Positions 32,915 through 42,714 are shown, counted from the first letter of the stretch. The stretch is DNA of 64,000 nt from JAWWOL01 sp963797535 (GCA_963797535.1 CAWCPQ010000005.1:186001-250000), one strand, 5' to 3'. The notes: generated by a model from the letters alone, not told the origin. A program made the numbers and translations.

Positions 32915-34697
32915 CGGACATCCCGCCTTCGCCGGAGACTGGATCGCTCATGCCTGGCTCCACTTCCTCGGAGAACCACTGGGAGTAGTGACCACTTCGC
33001 GCGAGCAGGCTATCGTGCCCGCCGCGCTCGATGATCAGGCCGTCCTCGATCACGACGATCTCGTCGAACTCCTCGAGACCGGACAGCTGGTGGGTGATGA
33101 GCACCAGGGTTCGCCCAGCCGCCACCGTCAGCAGATCAGCGGCGAGCAGGTCGGCTGCGGCGCGGTCGAGGTGCTCGGTGGGCTCGTCGAGCACGAGGAC
33201 CGGAAAGTCGCTGAGCAGGGCCCTGGCGAGGGCAACGCGCTGCCGCTGACCGCCGGAGAGCCGTACCCCGTGACCGCCGACCTCGGTGCCGAGCCCGAGC
33301 GGCAGCTCGTCGACCCATGAGGCAAGTCCGACCCGCTCGATGGCGGCCCGCAGATCGGCCTCCGTAGCCTCACGCCGCCCGATCCGGAGGTTCTCGGCCA
33401 GGGTCGTGTCGAACAGGTAGGGGTCCTGACCGACCATGCCCACCACTGCGCGCACGTCGTCGCCGTCGTAGTCGCCCAGCGGTACGCCGTTGAGGGTGAC
33501 GGCACCCGATGCGGTCCCCAGGAAACGCAGCAGCACCGCCGCCAGAGTGGACTTGCCGGCACCGCTCGGTCCCACCACGGCGACCCGTCGGCCGGGGGTG
33601 AGGCTCAGGTCGACGCCGCGCAGGGCGGCGACGGTCGCGCCAGGGTAGCCGGCGGACACGGCGCGGAGCTCGATCGACACGGGGGCTGCCGGCGGCGGAG
33701 CAGGCACGACCGGCTCGGTCACGGGAACGGGCGCATCGGTAACCTCGAACACCCGGGCCGCGGCCTGGCGCACCGTACCCAACGTCTGCGTCGCGATCGG
33801 CAGACCGACGACCAGCTCGAAGGCCGCCAGTGGGATCAGCACGATGACCGCCAGCAGCACCGGCTTGAGCTGCCCGGACGAGACGGCCGGGATGCCGACG
33901 ACAAGGCAGCCCCAGCAGGCCAGGCCGGAGAACAACGTGGTCAGGGCGAGACCGACACCGGCGTTGCCAGCCGAAGCCCTGGCGATCGTCGTCAGATCCG
34001 CGTCGTGGCGTCGAACCGTGTCCAGCTGGTCCAGCGTCACCCCGAACGCGGTCAGCTCCGCCGCACCCTCGACCATGTCGACCACCGAGACCGACAACTC
34101 ACCTCGCACGTGGGCGAACCTCGACTCCCGCCGCCGGGAGAGAACGGAGGTCAGCCGGGGCACCACGGTGGCCGCCAGAATCAGGGCTACGGCCAGCACG
34201 AGGCCGGCGGCCGGCAGCATCCACCACATCATCGCGACTGTGACCAGCCCGACCACGCAGGCAGTCGCAAAGGGCGGGATGACCCGGATGATCACGTCCT
34301 GCAACGAGTCGACGTCGCGCACCATGCGCGCGAGCAGGTCACCACGGCCGAACGCCGGAAGTCCAACAGGGGCAAGGCGTTCCAGTCGCTGGTAGACCTG
34401 CACCCGCAGGTTGGCCAGCACCCGGAACGCGGCGTCGTGGCCGACCAGCCGTTCGCCGTACCGCAGAAACCCGCGGGACAGCCCGAAGAACTGGACGCCG
34501 ACGATGGCCAGGGTCAGGTCGGACTCGTTGGGGTGCTGGGAGGCGCGCGAGATCAGCCACGCGGCTGTGCCGAGCAGTGCGATGTCGGCGGCGACGGCAC
34601 CAGCGCCGAGGACCGAGGCAAGCACGACCCGACCGGCCGGGTGGGCGATCCCCAACGTCCGCCTGATCGGCGCCTTCGCTGCCTCTTGCACGGTCAC
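32904..34697 (-). CDS. cydC: Thiol reductant ABC exporter subunit CydC
   Basis: 597 aa half-transporter: an N-terminal type I ABC membrane domain (about residues 20-310) and a nucleotide-binding domain with GPSGAGKST, the signature LSGGQRQRVALARA, and VLVLDEPTEHLD. CydC and CydD form a heterodimer exporting cysteine/glutathione-type thiols, needed to assemble cytochrome bd. It overlaps cydD by 4 bp upstream and cydA by 11 bp downstream. Confidence 0.93.
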   Translation of the reverse strand: MTVQEAAKAPIRRTLGIAHPAGRVVLASVLGAGAVAADIALLGTAAWLISRASQHPNESDLTLAIVGVQFFGLSRGFLRYGERLVGHDAAFRVLANLRVQVYQRLERLAPVGLPAFGRGDLLARMVRDVDSLQDVIIRVIPPFATACVVGLVTVAMMWWMLPAAGLVLAVALILAATVVPRLTSVLSRRRESRFAHVRGELSVSVVDMVEGAAELTAFGVTLDQLDTVRRHDADLTTIARASAGNAGVGLALTTLFSGLACWGCLVVGIPAVSSGQLKPVLLAVIVLIPLAAFELVVGLPIATQTLGTVRQAAARVFEVTDAPVPVTEPVVPAPPPAAPVSIELRAVSAGYPGATVAALRGVDLSLTPGRRVAVVGPSGAGKSTLAAVLLRFLGTASGAVTLNGVPLGDYDGDDVRAVVGMVGQDPYLFDTTLAENLRIGRREATEADLRAAIERVGLASWVDELPLGLGTEVGGHGVRLSGGQRQRVALARALLSDFPVLVLDEPTEHLDRAAADLLAADLLTVAAGRTLVLITHQLSGLEEFDEIVVIEDGLIIERGGHDSLLARSGHYSQWFSEEVEPGMSDPVSGEGGMSDDH

Positions 34698-36430
34698 GGC
34701 GCCTCGCCCGCTGGCAGCAGCACGACCCGGTCAGCCAGGGTCAGCAGGGACGGGCGGTGGGCGGCGATGATGACGGTGCGGCCAACCATCAAGTCCCGTA
34801 CCGAAGCAAGGATGAGGGCCTCGGTCTCGCCGTCGAGGTTGGCCGTGGGTTCGTCCAGCAGCAGCAAGGGCGCATCGCGCAGGAAGGCCCTGGCAAGCGC
34901 GACCCGCTGCCGTTCGCCCGAGGACAGCCCTGCACCGTCGGCACCGAGGCGCGTGCCGAGCCCTTGCGGCAGCCGCTCCACCACCGGGTCAAGGCCGGCG
35001 CGGGTGACGGCAGCCCGCAGCTCGGCTTCCGTCGCCGCTGGCCGGCCGAGGCGTACGTTGTCGGCGATGGAGCGCGCGAACAGGTGCGGCCGCTGCGGCA
35101 ACCAGGACAGCTGCGCCCGCCAGGCATCAGGGTCCAGGTCGGCGAGGTCGACGTCACCGATCCGTACCGAACCCGAGGCTGGTACGACCAGACCCAGGAT
35201 CAGGCTCAGCAGCGTCGACTTGCCGCATCCGCTCGGGCCGGCGACAGCGAGGATCTCCCCCGGCGCCACCTCGAGGTGCGGCAGCGACAACGCCGGCACC
35301 TGCCGCCCCGGATAGCGCACCTCGAGATCGTGAACAGTGAGCGCGGCCTTGGTGACGTCCGGCACCACGGTGCGCGTTCCCCGTACCGGCAGCGGTTGTT
35401 CGAGTACCCGGAAGACGTCCTCGCCGGCCTGAACACCCTCGGCGCTGGCGTGGTAGTTGGTCCCGAGCAGCCTCAGCGGCAGGTAGGCCTCGGGGGCCAG
35501 GATGAGCACGAACAGCGCCGAGCCCAACGTCAGGTCACCACCGAGCAGCCGCAGTCCCACGGCCACCGCGACGAGGGCGACCGAGACCGTGGCGAGCAGC
35601 TCGAGGATCAGCGAGGACAGAAAGGCGACCTTGAGCGTGGCCATGGTGGCGGTGCGGTAGTCGTTGGTGATGTCGCGGATCGCCTGTGCCTGAGCCTTGG
35701 CCCGGCCGAAGATCTTCAACGTCGGCAGACCTGCGACCACGTCGAGGAAGTGGCCGGCCAGCCGGGTCAGCAACTCGGACTGGCGCGCCATCCGTTCCTT
35801 GGTCGAAAGGCCGACGAGCACCATGAAGACCGGGATCAGGGGTACGGTCACGGCGATGATCGCCGCCGAGATCCAGTCCACCCCGAGGACCACGACAACG
35901 ACGGCCACCGGCACGATGACGGCGAGAAACACCTGCGGCAGGTAACGCGCGAAATAGCTGTCGAGCGCGTCGATCCCGCTGGTAGCAAGGACAATCAGCC
36001 GGCCGGACTGCTCACGGTCGAGTCCCCCCGGCCCGAGTAGGGCGATCCGCTCCATCAGTGCCGAGCGAAGGTCCGACTTGGCCGCCGCGGAGGCACGGGC
36101 GGCGGCTCGCTCCTGCAGCCAGCCGAGCAGCGCGCGGCCGAAGACGACCAGGAGCAGCAGCACGACTCGGGACCTCACCTGCGCCAGGTGCTCCCCCTTG
36201 GCGACGACATCGGCGATGGTGCTGGCGATCAGCCAAGCCTGGAGCAGGACGAGCCCCGCGGTGATGGCACCGAGCAGTACAGCCAGGACGAGAAAGCGGC
36301 TGGTGCCCCGGGTGTAAGCCAGCAGGCGTGGGTCGATCGGGCCGGCCCTGGCCCGCCGCGGGGCCGGTGGCTCGGCCGGGGCCGGGTGATCCACCAACGG
36401 CGCGCTTGTGTCCACCACAGTGCCGATCAT
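34694..36430 (-). CDS. cydD: Thiol reductant ABC exporter subunit CydD
   Basis: 578 aa. The membrane domain shows the CydD pattern GGLDREQSGRLIVLATSGIDALDSYF (quoted across its start) and AGHFLDVVAGLPTLKIFGRA. The ATPase domain has GPSGCGKST, a slightly unusual signature (LSSGERQRVALARA) and LLLLDEPTANLD. It is partner to CydC (4-bp overlap). It starts 39 bp after the ndh stop, so both probably share one transcript. Confidence 0.93.
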   Translation of the reverse strand: MIGTVVDTSAPLVDHPAPAEPPAPRRARAGPIDPRLLAYTRGTSRFLVLAVLLGAITAGLVLLQAWLIASTIADVVAKGEHLAQVRSRVVLLLLVVFGRALLGWLQERAAARASAAAKSDLRSALMERIALLGPGGLDREQSGRLIVLATSGIDALDSYFARYLPQVFLAVIVPVAVVVVVLGVDWISAAIIAVTVPLIPVFMVLVGLSTKERMARQSELLTRLAGHFLDVVAGLPTLKIFGRAKAQAQAIRDITNDYRTATMATLKVAFLSSLILELLATVSVALVAVAVGLRLLGGDLTLGSALFVLILAPEAYLPLRLLGTNYHASAEGVQAGEDVFRVLEQPLPVRGTRTVVPDVTKAALTVHDLEVRYPGRQVPALSLPHLEVAPGEILAVAGPSGCGKSTLLSLILGLVVPASGSVRIGDVDLADLDPDAWRAQLSWLPQRPHLFARSIADNVRLGRPAATEAELRAAVTRAGLDPVVERLPQGLGTRLGADGAGLSSGERQRVALARAFLRDAPLLLLDEPTANLDGETEALILASVRDLMVGRTVIIAAHRPSLLTLADRVVLLPAGEAP

Positions 36431-36469
36431 AGGAGCGGCCGAATACCCCGGCGGACAGGGGCCGGGGCA

Positions 36470-37849
36470 TCACTCATGCTCGGCCGGATGCTCCGCACTC
36501 TCGTCGTGCAGCGGCATGAGGGTGTTCATGAACGCGTCTCCACCGGCCTCATCGATCGCGACACGGCTCATCACCTGGCGCGCGGTGATGGTCCGCTCGG
36601 CCCTGGCTCCGCCGATGAAGGTGTTGGTCCAGTGCAGCAGGGCCTGCCCGCGGTTCTTGAAGCCGGTCATGAAGGTCAGGTGCACCACCAGCCACATCAG
36701 CCAGCCGGGGAATCCCGACAGCCGCAAGCCGCGGAAGCTGACGACGGCGCGGAACCGCGAGACGGTAGCCATCGAGCCGAGATCGCGGTACTTGAACGGC
36801 ACGGGAGTCTCGCCGCGTTGTCGGCGTTTGATCGTGTTGGCAGCGTGAATGCCGGACTGCATGGCCACCTCGGCCACGCCGGGCAGGTGGTTCAGCGACA
36901 TCATGTCGCCGACCGCAAAGACCTCGGGGTGGCCGGGCAGCGTGCAGTCCGGCAGCACCTCGATCCGCCCGGCTCGATCACAGGGGGCACCGGAGGCATC
37001 GCCCAGCAGCTTTGCCAGCGGCGATGCCTGGACACCGGCCGCCCAGACCTTGGTCCTCGCCTCGAACCGGACCACCGTGCCATCGGCCGCCTGCACATCG
37101 GCGCCGAACGCATCGAGACCGACAACCCTGCTGTTGCAGTGGATCTCGACCCCGAGTCGTTGCAGCTCGCTGGCCGCCTTCCCCGACAGCCGGTCGCCGA
37201 AGTTGGCCAGCACCTCCTTGCCGCCGTCAAAGAGCAGAACCCTGGCGGCATCAGGCACGAACGTGCGGAAGTTGTCCTTGAGCGCATGCCGGGCGAGCTC
37301 GGCGATCTGACCCGCTACCTCGACACCGGTCGCGCCACCACCCACGACGACGAAGGTGAGCCACGCTCGGCGCGCGTCCGGGTCGGTCTCGGTCTCCGCC
37401 ATCTCGAAGGCACCGTAGATGCGCCCGCGCAGCTCGAGTGCGTCGTCGATCGTCTTCATGCCGGGGGCGTAGCGGGCGTACTCGTCGTGGCCGAAGTAGG
37501 ACCCGCCGGCGCCAGCAGCGACGATCAGGCTGTCGTACGGGTAGGTACGGGGCGAGCCATCGGGTCGAGTGGCCGACACGAGGCGTCGGTCCAGGTCGAA
37601 CTCGGTGACGGTGGCGAGCTCCACGGTTACGTTGCGCTGTCGGCGCAGCACCTGGCGGATCGGCGGAGCGACCTCGCCCTCGGACAGGATGCCGGTCGCG
37701 ACCTGGTAGAGCAGGGGCTGGAACAAATGGTGGTTGTTGCAGTCGATGAGCGTGACACTGACGTCGTCGTGCTTGAGGAACCTCGCCGCGAAAAGGCCGC
37801 CGAACCCGCCGCCGACAATAACCACCCGATGTTGTGCTGAGCCGGTCAT
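36470..37849 (-). CDS. ndh: Type II NADH dehydrogenase (NDH-2)
   Basis: 459 aa. FAD motif VVIVGGGFGGLFAARFL at the N-terminus and a second NAD-binding motif VVVGGGATGVEVAGQIAEL. FQPLLYQVATGILSEGEVA and VFAVGDMM are typical of NDH-2. A hydrophobic C-terminal segment (FPGWLMWLVVHLTFMTG) anchors it to the inner membrane face. It passes electrons from NADH to quinone without proton pumping. As first gene of ndh-cydDCAB, it would feed the bd oxidase directly, giving a short respiratory chain that regenerates NAD at low oxygen. Confidence 0.93.
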   Translation of the reverse strand: MTGSAQHRVVIVGGGFGGLFAARFLKHDDVSVTLIDCNNHHLFQPLLYQVATGILSEGEVAPPIRQVLRRQRNVTVELATVTEFDLDRRLVSATRPDGSPRTYPYDSLIVAAGAGGSYFGHDEYARYAPGMKTIDDALELRGRIYGAFEMAETETDPDARRAWLTFVVVGGGATGVEVAGQIAELARHALKDNFRTFVPDAARVLLFDGGKEVLANFGDRLSGKAASELQRLGVEIHCNSRVVGLDAFGADVQAADGTVVRFEARTKVWAAGVQASPLAKLLGDASGAPCDRAGRIEVLPDCTLPGHPEVFAVGDMMSLNHLPGVAEVAMQSGIHAANTIKRRQRGETPVPFKYRDLGSMATVSRFRAVVSFRGLRLSGFPGWLMWLVVHLTFMTGFKNRGQALLHWTNTFIGGARAERTITARQVMSRVAIDEAGGDAFMNTLMPLHDESAEHPAEHE

Positions 37850-37896
37850 GGAGCAAGTAGAAGCCCGCTGGCCGCATGCTCACCTCACCCGGAAAG

Positions 37897-37919
37897 GATG
37901 AAAGGGAACTCCGTTCATC
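37897..37919. promoter_or_regulatory. Inverted repeat in the ndh-cyd / antiporter divergent promoter
   Basis: GATGAA (37897-37902) faces TTCATC (37914-37919) with an 11-bp spacer, about 50 bp from the ndh start, where operators of respiratory operons often lie. It does not match the known Rex box. The binding protein is unknown. Confidence 0.35.
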
Positions 37920-38037
37920 TACCGTACTTCTGCCGTTTGACTGCTGGTCCCCGCTGACCGTCATTTCGCTTGCACAGCAGGCAAACTCATCTGCAACACC
38001 TGGTCCTCGTTGATCTCCTACCACTAGCATTCGCCGG

Positions 38038-39291
38038 GTGAGCAGCAGCGACATCTTCGTCGGCTTCGGACTGACGGTGCTGCTCGCCGTGGGTTGCCAG
38101 ATCGTTGCTGTACGCCTGCGGCTGCCGGCAATTCTGCTGCTGCTCCCGGTCGGCTTCATCGCCGGGCACTACGTGAGCGCCCTGGATCCCGAGAAGAGCC
38201 TGGGACCCGCTTTCTCACCGCTGGTCAGCCTTGCCGTCGCGGTCGTGCTGTTCGACGGAGGCCTCGACCTCGTCTTCCGGGACCTCGAGGGTCACTCACA
38301 ACGTGTGGCTCGACGACTGCTCTACCTCGGGATCCCGATCACCTGGGCGGGCGCCGCCCTTTTCGCTTGGCCGATCCTCGGCCTGTCCGGCCAGGCAGCC
38401 ATCATGTTGGGCGCCATCGTCATCGTCTCCGGTCCCACCGTCATCGCACCCCTGCTCGAGGCAGCGCGACCCGGCAAGCGGGTGTCATTGATCCTCGGGT
38501 GGGAGGGCGCGACGATCGACCCGATCGGCGCGATCATTGGCGCGCTGGTCTTCCAGGGCTTGATCAACAACGTCAACCTCGGCCGGGGCGCTGCTGGCTT
38601 GGCGTTCCTGCGCAGCGTGGGGCTTGGCGCCCTGGGCGGGGCGGTCGGAGCCGCTGTCCTTTGGCTACTCCTGAGCAAGCTCAAGCTGAGCGGTGTCCTG
38701 GCCACCGAAGCCGTCGTCGCGGTGGTGGTCGGCACGGCCGCGCTGTGCGACGCGCTCCGTGACGACACGGGGCTGATCGCTGCCATTGTGATGGGGGTTG
38801 CGCTGGCCAACGTACCCAACGTCGGAATGCCCGAGGACCGGCAATTCTTCAAGACCATCGTGCAGCTGATGATCGGGGTGCTGTTCATCTCCATCTCCGC
38901 GACAGTGACGAGTGAGTCGGTGCGTCAGGTGCTCTGGCCGACGCTCGGACTCATCACTGCTCTGGTGCTCGTGGTTCGGCCTCTGGTGGCCGCAGCCTCG
39001 ACCTGGCGGACGAGCCTGTCGATCCCGGAACGAGCCTTCATCGGCTGGATGGATCCGCGCGGCATCGTCGCAGCCTCAACAGCCGCAACCTTCGGAGCTC
39101 CGCTGGCTGCTTCGGGTATTGCCGGAGCGAGCAAGCTGCTGCCGGCGACGTTCCTGGTCATCGTCGGGACGGTCACGTTGTACGGACTGTCGGCGCCTTT
39201 GGCCGCACGCTTGCTCGGGCTCACCGCACTGCAGGACGAGCCAGTCGAGCGCGACCAGCCCGTGCTGGTACCGCCTCGCGGCGACGGGTAG
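38038..39291 (+). CDS. CPA1-family sodium/proton antiporter
   Basis: 417 aa from a GTG, with about 12 membrane helices. Family features: LPAILLLLPVGFIAGHYV, VAVVLFDGGLDL, a WEGATIDPIGAIIGAL segment with the paired acidic residue region, and FIGWMDPRGIVAASTAATF near the C-terminus. The WMDPRG motif is typical of NhaP-type transporters. It lacks the C-terminal TrkA-C domain found in longer homologues. It is divergent from ndh-cyd, so it may balance pH and Na+ under the same conditions. Confidence 0.85.
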   Translation: MSSSDIFVGFGLTVLLAVGCQIVAVRLRLPAILLLLPVGFIAGHYVSALDPEKSLGPAFSPLVSLAVAVVLFDGGLDLVFRDLEGHSQRVARRLLYLGIPITWAGAALFAWPILGLSGQAAIMLGAIVIVSGPTVIAPLLEAARPGKRVSLILGWEGATIDPIGAIIGALVFQGLINNVNLGRGAAGLAFLRSVGLGALGGAVGAAVLWLLLSKLKLSGVLATEAVVAVVVGTAALCDALRDDTGLIAAIVMGVALANVPNVGMPEDRQFFKTIVQLMIGVLFISISATVTSESVRQVLWPTLGLITALVLVVRPLVAAASTWRTSLSIPERAFIGWMDPRGIVAASTAATFGAPLAASGIAGASKLLPATFLVIVGTVTLYGLSAPLAARLLGLTALQDEPVERDQPVLVPPRGDG

Positions 39292-39294
39292 TGC

Positions 39295-40542
39295 CTAGTC
39301 GACCGACGTCAACGGGGGCGGGAACCAGCGTCCGTCGAGCACTTCGGGCTTGGCAACATAGAGGCGCAGAGTCAGCGCAAACCCTTGCCCCTCAGGAGTA
39401 GGCAGCCAGTTCGGTTCCGGCGTCGCTTCCGGCAGCGTTGGCGCCAGCCAGAGACTGAGCGACCCATCGCCATTGGGCTCCAGCGACATCGTGGAATTCA
39501 GGTTCCAGCGATCGATGCTGTTCGGTACGACGTGGTAGTCCGGCACCGAGTAGAGCGTGCAGGACCAGAAGGCACCGACGAACGACGCGGGAAGCGCGTC
39601 AGCGGCGAACCGCACCTCGTACGTCCCGGACCCGTCGAGAAGGGTGCCGGCCGCGTCGGTGAGACCAACGAAGTAGATCGCTTCGTCGATCGTGTTGGCC
39701 CACAACCCGCCGTAGTTGATGATGTCCCTTGCCAGGATGTCGTCGCCGAAATTTCCGGCGGCGTACGAGACTGACCAGCCACCTTCATGTCGACCAAATC
39801 CCTTGGCGCCAGCGAAGAACGCCGGCACCGCCTTTGCCCTGATCACCCGGTCGACCCGACTCGCACCATCGTCCGTGGCGAGCTCGGCCAGCACCCGACC
39901 AACTGTCTCTGCCCGGCTCGCGGCGCTCGGCATGGAGTCGGGACAGGAGCTCAAGACCCGTGGCGAGCAGGTGAAGATCTCCGATCCGAGCAGTGCCGCG
40001 TTGGTGAACGCAGGTACCTGCACGGGCGGGTCGATCCCGATGCCGTCGGGCACGTCGAGGCTGAACGCCCGTTGCAGTCGCAGCGCCCCGTCGTTGTCAC
40101 CGGCCAGCTCGACCCTCGCCAGCATCTTGGCCTTTTCTGCGGGCAGCTCGATCCGCAGCGACCCGTCGGGGACCGCGGGACTGCTGCCGGCGAGAACAAA
40201 TGCCACCCGGCCGTACGGGTGCTCCGGGAAGTTTCGTTCGTTGACGTTGGCGATCACTTCTCCCCAGCCGTCGAGGATCTGCACCGTGTAGTAGCGGTTC
40301 CTCACTTCGGGCACGTTGAGCACGACTGCATGGTCGGCGTCGACAGCGATCCATGCCTCGAGGTAGGCCACGTCGAGATTGGGATTGACGAACTCCGCGG
40401 CCTCGGCACCGAGCGGGTTGTACTTGATGACGTTGTAACCGACCCGCTCCTCGACGATGTCGTGGTTCTCCTGCCGCAGCACGATGACCCGACCGAGCAG
40501 GTAGAGATAGGCCTCGACGATGTCGTCGTCGCTGACTGACAT
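39295..40542 (-). CDS. DUF1254/DUF1214 domain protein
   Basis: 415 aa with no signal peptide. The N-terminal DUF1254 region has NPNLDVAYLEAWIAVDADHAVVLNVP (quoted in part) and RYYTVQILDGWGEVIANV. The C-terminal DUF1214 region has DGSGTYEVRFAADALP, AFWSCTLYSVPDYHVV, and a final WLPTPEGQGFALTLRLY. These families occur together in proteins of unknown role; some members are linked to alkane or fatty-acid metabolism. It is convergent with the antiporter gene (3 bp apart). Confidence 0.85.
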   Translation of the reverse strand: MSVSDDDIVEAYLYLLGRVIVLRQENHDIVEERVGYNVIKYNPLGAEAAEFVNPNLDVAYLEAWIAVDADHAVVLNVPEVRNRYYTVQILDGWGEVIANVNERNFPEHPYGRVAFVLAGSSPAVPDGSLRIELPAEKAKMLARVELAGDNDGALRLQRAFSLDVPDGIGIDPPVQVPAFTNAALLGSEIFTCSPRVLSSCPDSMPSAASRAETVGRVLAELATDDGASRVDRVIRAKAVPAFFAGAKGFGRHEGGWSVSYAAGNFGDDILARDIINYGGLWANTIDEAIYFVGLTDAAGTLLDGSGTYEVRFAADALPASFVGAFWSCTLYSVPDYHVVPNSIDRWNLNSTMSLEPNGDGSLSLWLAPTLPEATPEPNWLPTPEGQGFALTLRLYVAKPEVLDGRWFPPPLTSVD

Positions 40543-40651
40543 GGGCGCTCCGAATCCCTTGTGGTGGTCTCGGCGCCACGCTACCTGCCCCGGTTGAGGG
40601 CCGCATCACGGAGACAGTAGGTTTTGGCTCAAACTCAACGAGGAGGCAATT

Positions 40652-41161
40652 GTGTCCAAGGCAGATGGGGTTTTTCTCTACATCGGCGTCTACCCGAATG
40701 AAGCGGCCGCGCGGAGCGACTACGAGATCATCAAGGACCTGCACTCGCTCGACGCCATCGGCACCTACGACGCCGCAGTCATCACCAAGGACGAGAAGCA
40801 GAAGGTTCACGTCGACAAGGACGAGACCGCCACCCGTCACGGCGCCTGGGGCGGCGCCGCCGTCGGTGCCCTGGTCGGCATCCTGTTCCCGCCGTCGATC
40901 ATCGCCTCCGCCGCCGTCGCCAGCTCGGTCGGCGCCGTCGGTGGGCATCTGTGGAAGGGGCTGTCGCGCTCGGACGTCAAGGAGTTCGGCGAGCTGATCG
41001 ACTCCGGCGAGGCTGCGCTGCTGATCGTGGGCGAGACGACCATCGGCAGCGCGATCGAGAAGGCGGAACTGAACGCCGACAAGCACGTCTCCAAGACCCT
41101 TGACGTCAGCGGCGACGAGGTCAGCGCCGCTGTCGCGGACTCGGCCAAGGAGCTCAGCTAG
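40652..41161 (+). CDS. DUF1269 family protein with glycine-zipper-like helix
   Basis: 169 aa from the GTG at 40652, preceded by AGGAGG. A cytoplasmic start (VFLYIGVYPNEAAARSDYEI) is followed by a small-residue helix (HGAWGGAAVGALVGILFPPS and AVASSVGAVGGHL) that may insert in the membrane, then an acidic helical tail. Homologues are often stress-induced, but their function is not known. It is followed by a strong convergent hairpin. Confidence 0.8.
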   Translation: MSKADGVFLYIGVYPNEAAARSDYEIIKDLHSLDAIGTYDAAVITKDEKQKVHVDKDETATRHGAWGGAAVGALVGILFPPSIIASAAVASSVGAVGGHLWKGLSRSDVKEFGELIDSGEAALLIVGETTIGSAIEKAELNADKHVSKTLDVSGDEVSAAVADSAKELS

Positions 41162-41178
41162 CCTGCCGTGCCACTGAC

Positions 41179-41217
41179 GCCCGTCGGCGGACGCTTCAGG
41201 TGCGACCGCCGACGGGC
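41179..41217. terminator. Bidirectional terminator hairpin
   Basis: A perfect 12-bp stem (GCCCGTCGGCGG at 41179-41190 with its complement at 41206-41217) has a 15-nt loop. It lies between the convergent DUF1269 and GH6 stop codons. Confidence 0.75.
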
Positions 41218-41230
41218 GAGCATGGTGGTT

Positions 41231-42610
41231 CTACTGGCTGTTCTTTGCCAGCTGGATGGCTTGTTGCGGGAACCAGGCGCCTGCTGCGGGGTCGGTGATG
41301 CCCCACAGCGGGTCGTTGGCTTGCTGCTGCGCGGAGTTCCAGCCCCAGCCGTTGTAGGCGGTGTAGTCCCAGGCGCGGGCTCCGCCGGCGATGTTGCACT
41401 GGCCGTCGGACTCGCCGACGGTTTTCACCCACAGGTAGGCGTCCGCGAGGGGCACCCCGGTGTTCGCGGTGGGTTTCACGCCCAGACCGGCGCCGGGCGG
41501 GTTGCACCAGTTGCCGTTTTGCAGGGCGGTGATGACGGCGGCCGGCTGGTTGTACGGGGCGGCTGCGTACGCGCTCATGTCGTTCGGGCCGGTGCCGTTG
41601 CGGCTGGTGTCGACGATGAAGTGCGCGGTGGGGGTGGCACCGCCGAGCATCGAGGTGAACCGTTCGTTGATCGCGCCGACGTAGTGCACCGGGTCGGCGG
41701 TGTTGGTGGCGCTCCACACGGCGTAGCGGTCCAGGGCCACCCCGGTCCAGTTGTTCGACGGGCCGCCGTTCCAGTACTGGTTCGGGCAGTCGCCGTAGCC
41801 GCCGGGGCTGATCGTGGTGGCATACAGCAGGCAGTCGGCGACCCAGGTGCCGTAGAAGTTGGAGTTGGCGGTGTACTGGTAGTTCGAGACGTTCAAGGAG
41901 AAGCCCTGCACGTCGTTGACCCCGGCGGCCAGCAGCCGGCGGGTCAGCTCACCGACGTTCTGCCACGCGCTGTTACCCGCGTCGAGGTAGACCGAGGCGT
42001 TCGGGTCGTGGCTCTCCAGCGCGTCGCCAGCGTACTTGACGTCCGCGAGCCGACCGGCGGTCAACGCGGCCACGTCCTGACCGGGGTAGGCCCCGGCGCA
42101 GTCGCTGGGCAGGTTCGCCAACCCGTCCGGCTCGACGACGACCACTGCCTTGGCGGCGCCCAGACCCTTGACGAAGCCATCGATCCAGGCCCGGTACGCG
42201 GCATCGGTCGCCGCCCCACCGGAGGAGTACTGCGAGCAGTCCCGCCCCGGCGCGTCGTAGACCACCAGCGTCGGCACGGTGCGCAACGCCGCGGCCCGCA
42301 CCACCGACGTGTGCACCGCCCGCTGGACCTCCTGCGGGGTGCCCTTGGTGAACCAGTCCGCCTGCGGCGTCACCAGCTCACCAGCCACCAACGCCGCGTC
42401 CTTGACGTCGTGCTGCCGCAGCAGCTGACCCACCTGCTGAACCGCCGCCGGGGCCGGCTGATGCAACGCGAAACGAGTGTTGGCGGCGAGCTGATGGCTC
42501 GTCGTGGTCGTCGCGAGGGCGGTGGCTTGCCCCGCGCTCGTGGCTAGTGCCGCGACGACGACCAGGGCAGGCAATCTGCGGGCTGCGGTCCATCTGGGGC
42601 GATTGCTCAT
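41231..42610 (-). CDS. Secreted GH6 cellulase (endoglucanase/cellobiohydrolase family)
   Basis: 459 aa from the ATG at 42610, with GGAG 7 nt upstream. A Sec signal (RRLPALVVVAALATSAGQATA) is followed directly by the catalytic domain; no cellulose-binding module is present. GH6 hallmarks: VVYDAPGRDCSQYSSGG, VVVEPDGLANL with the likely acid Asp, YLDAGNSAW, and FIVDTSRNGTG toward the C-terminus, then VGESDGQCN. It cleaves beta-1,4-glucan by inversion. It lies downstream of a LacI regulator on the same strand, with a CebR-like box next to its promoter, so cello-oligosaccharides probably induce it. Confidence 0.92.
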   Translation of the reverse strand: MSNRPRWTAARRLPALVVVAALATSAGQATALATTTTSHQLAANTRFALHQPAPAAVQQVGQLLRQHDVKDAALVAGELVTPQADWFTKGTPQEVQRAVHTSVVRAAALRTVPTLVVYDAPGRDCSQYSSGGAATDAAYRAWIDGFVKGLGAAKAVVVVEPDGLANLPSDCAGAYPGQDVAALTAGRLADVKYAGDALESHDPNASVYLDAGNSAWQNVGELTRRLLAAGVNDVQGFSLNVSNYQYTANSNFYGTWVADCLLYATTISPGGYGDCPNQYWNGGPSNNWTGVALDRYAVWSATNTADPVHYVGAINERFTSMLGGATPTAHFIVDTSRNGTGPNDMSAYAAAPYNQPAAVITALQNGNWCNPPGAGLGVKPTANTGVPLADAYLWVKTVGESDGQCNIAGGARAWDYTAYNGWGWNSAQQQANDPLWGITDPAAGAWFPQQAIQLAKNSQ

Positions 42611-42714
42611 GAACAAGCTCCTCAGTACGTGAGAGGGACCAGATCGCCCCAATCTGGGAGCGGTGTCCGGCCAAGAGTGACTGCTGGAGTGACTGTCAGC
42701 GTCGAACGGCTCGC

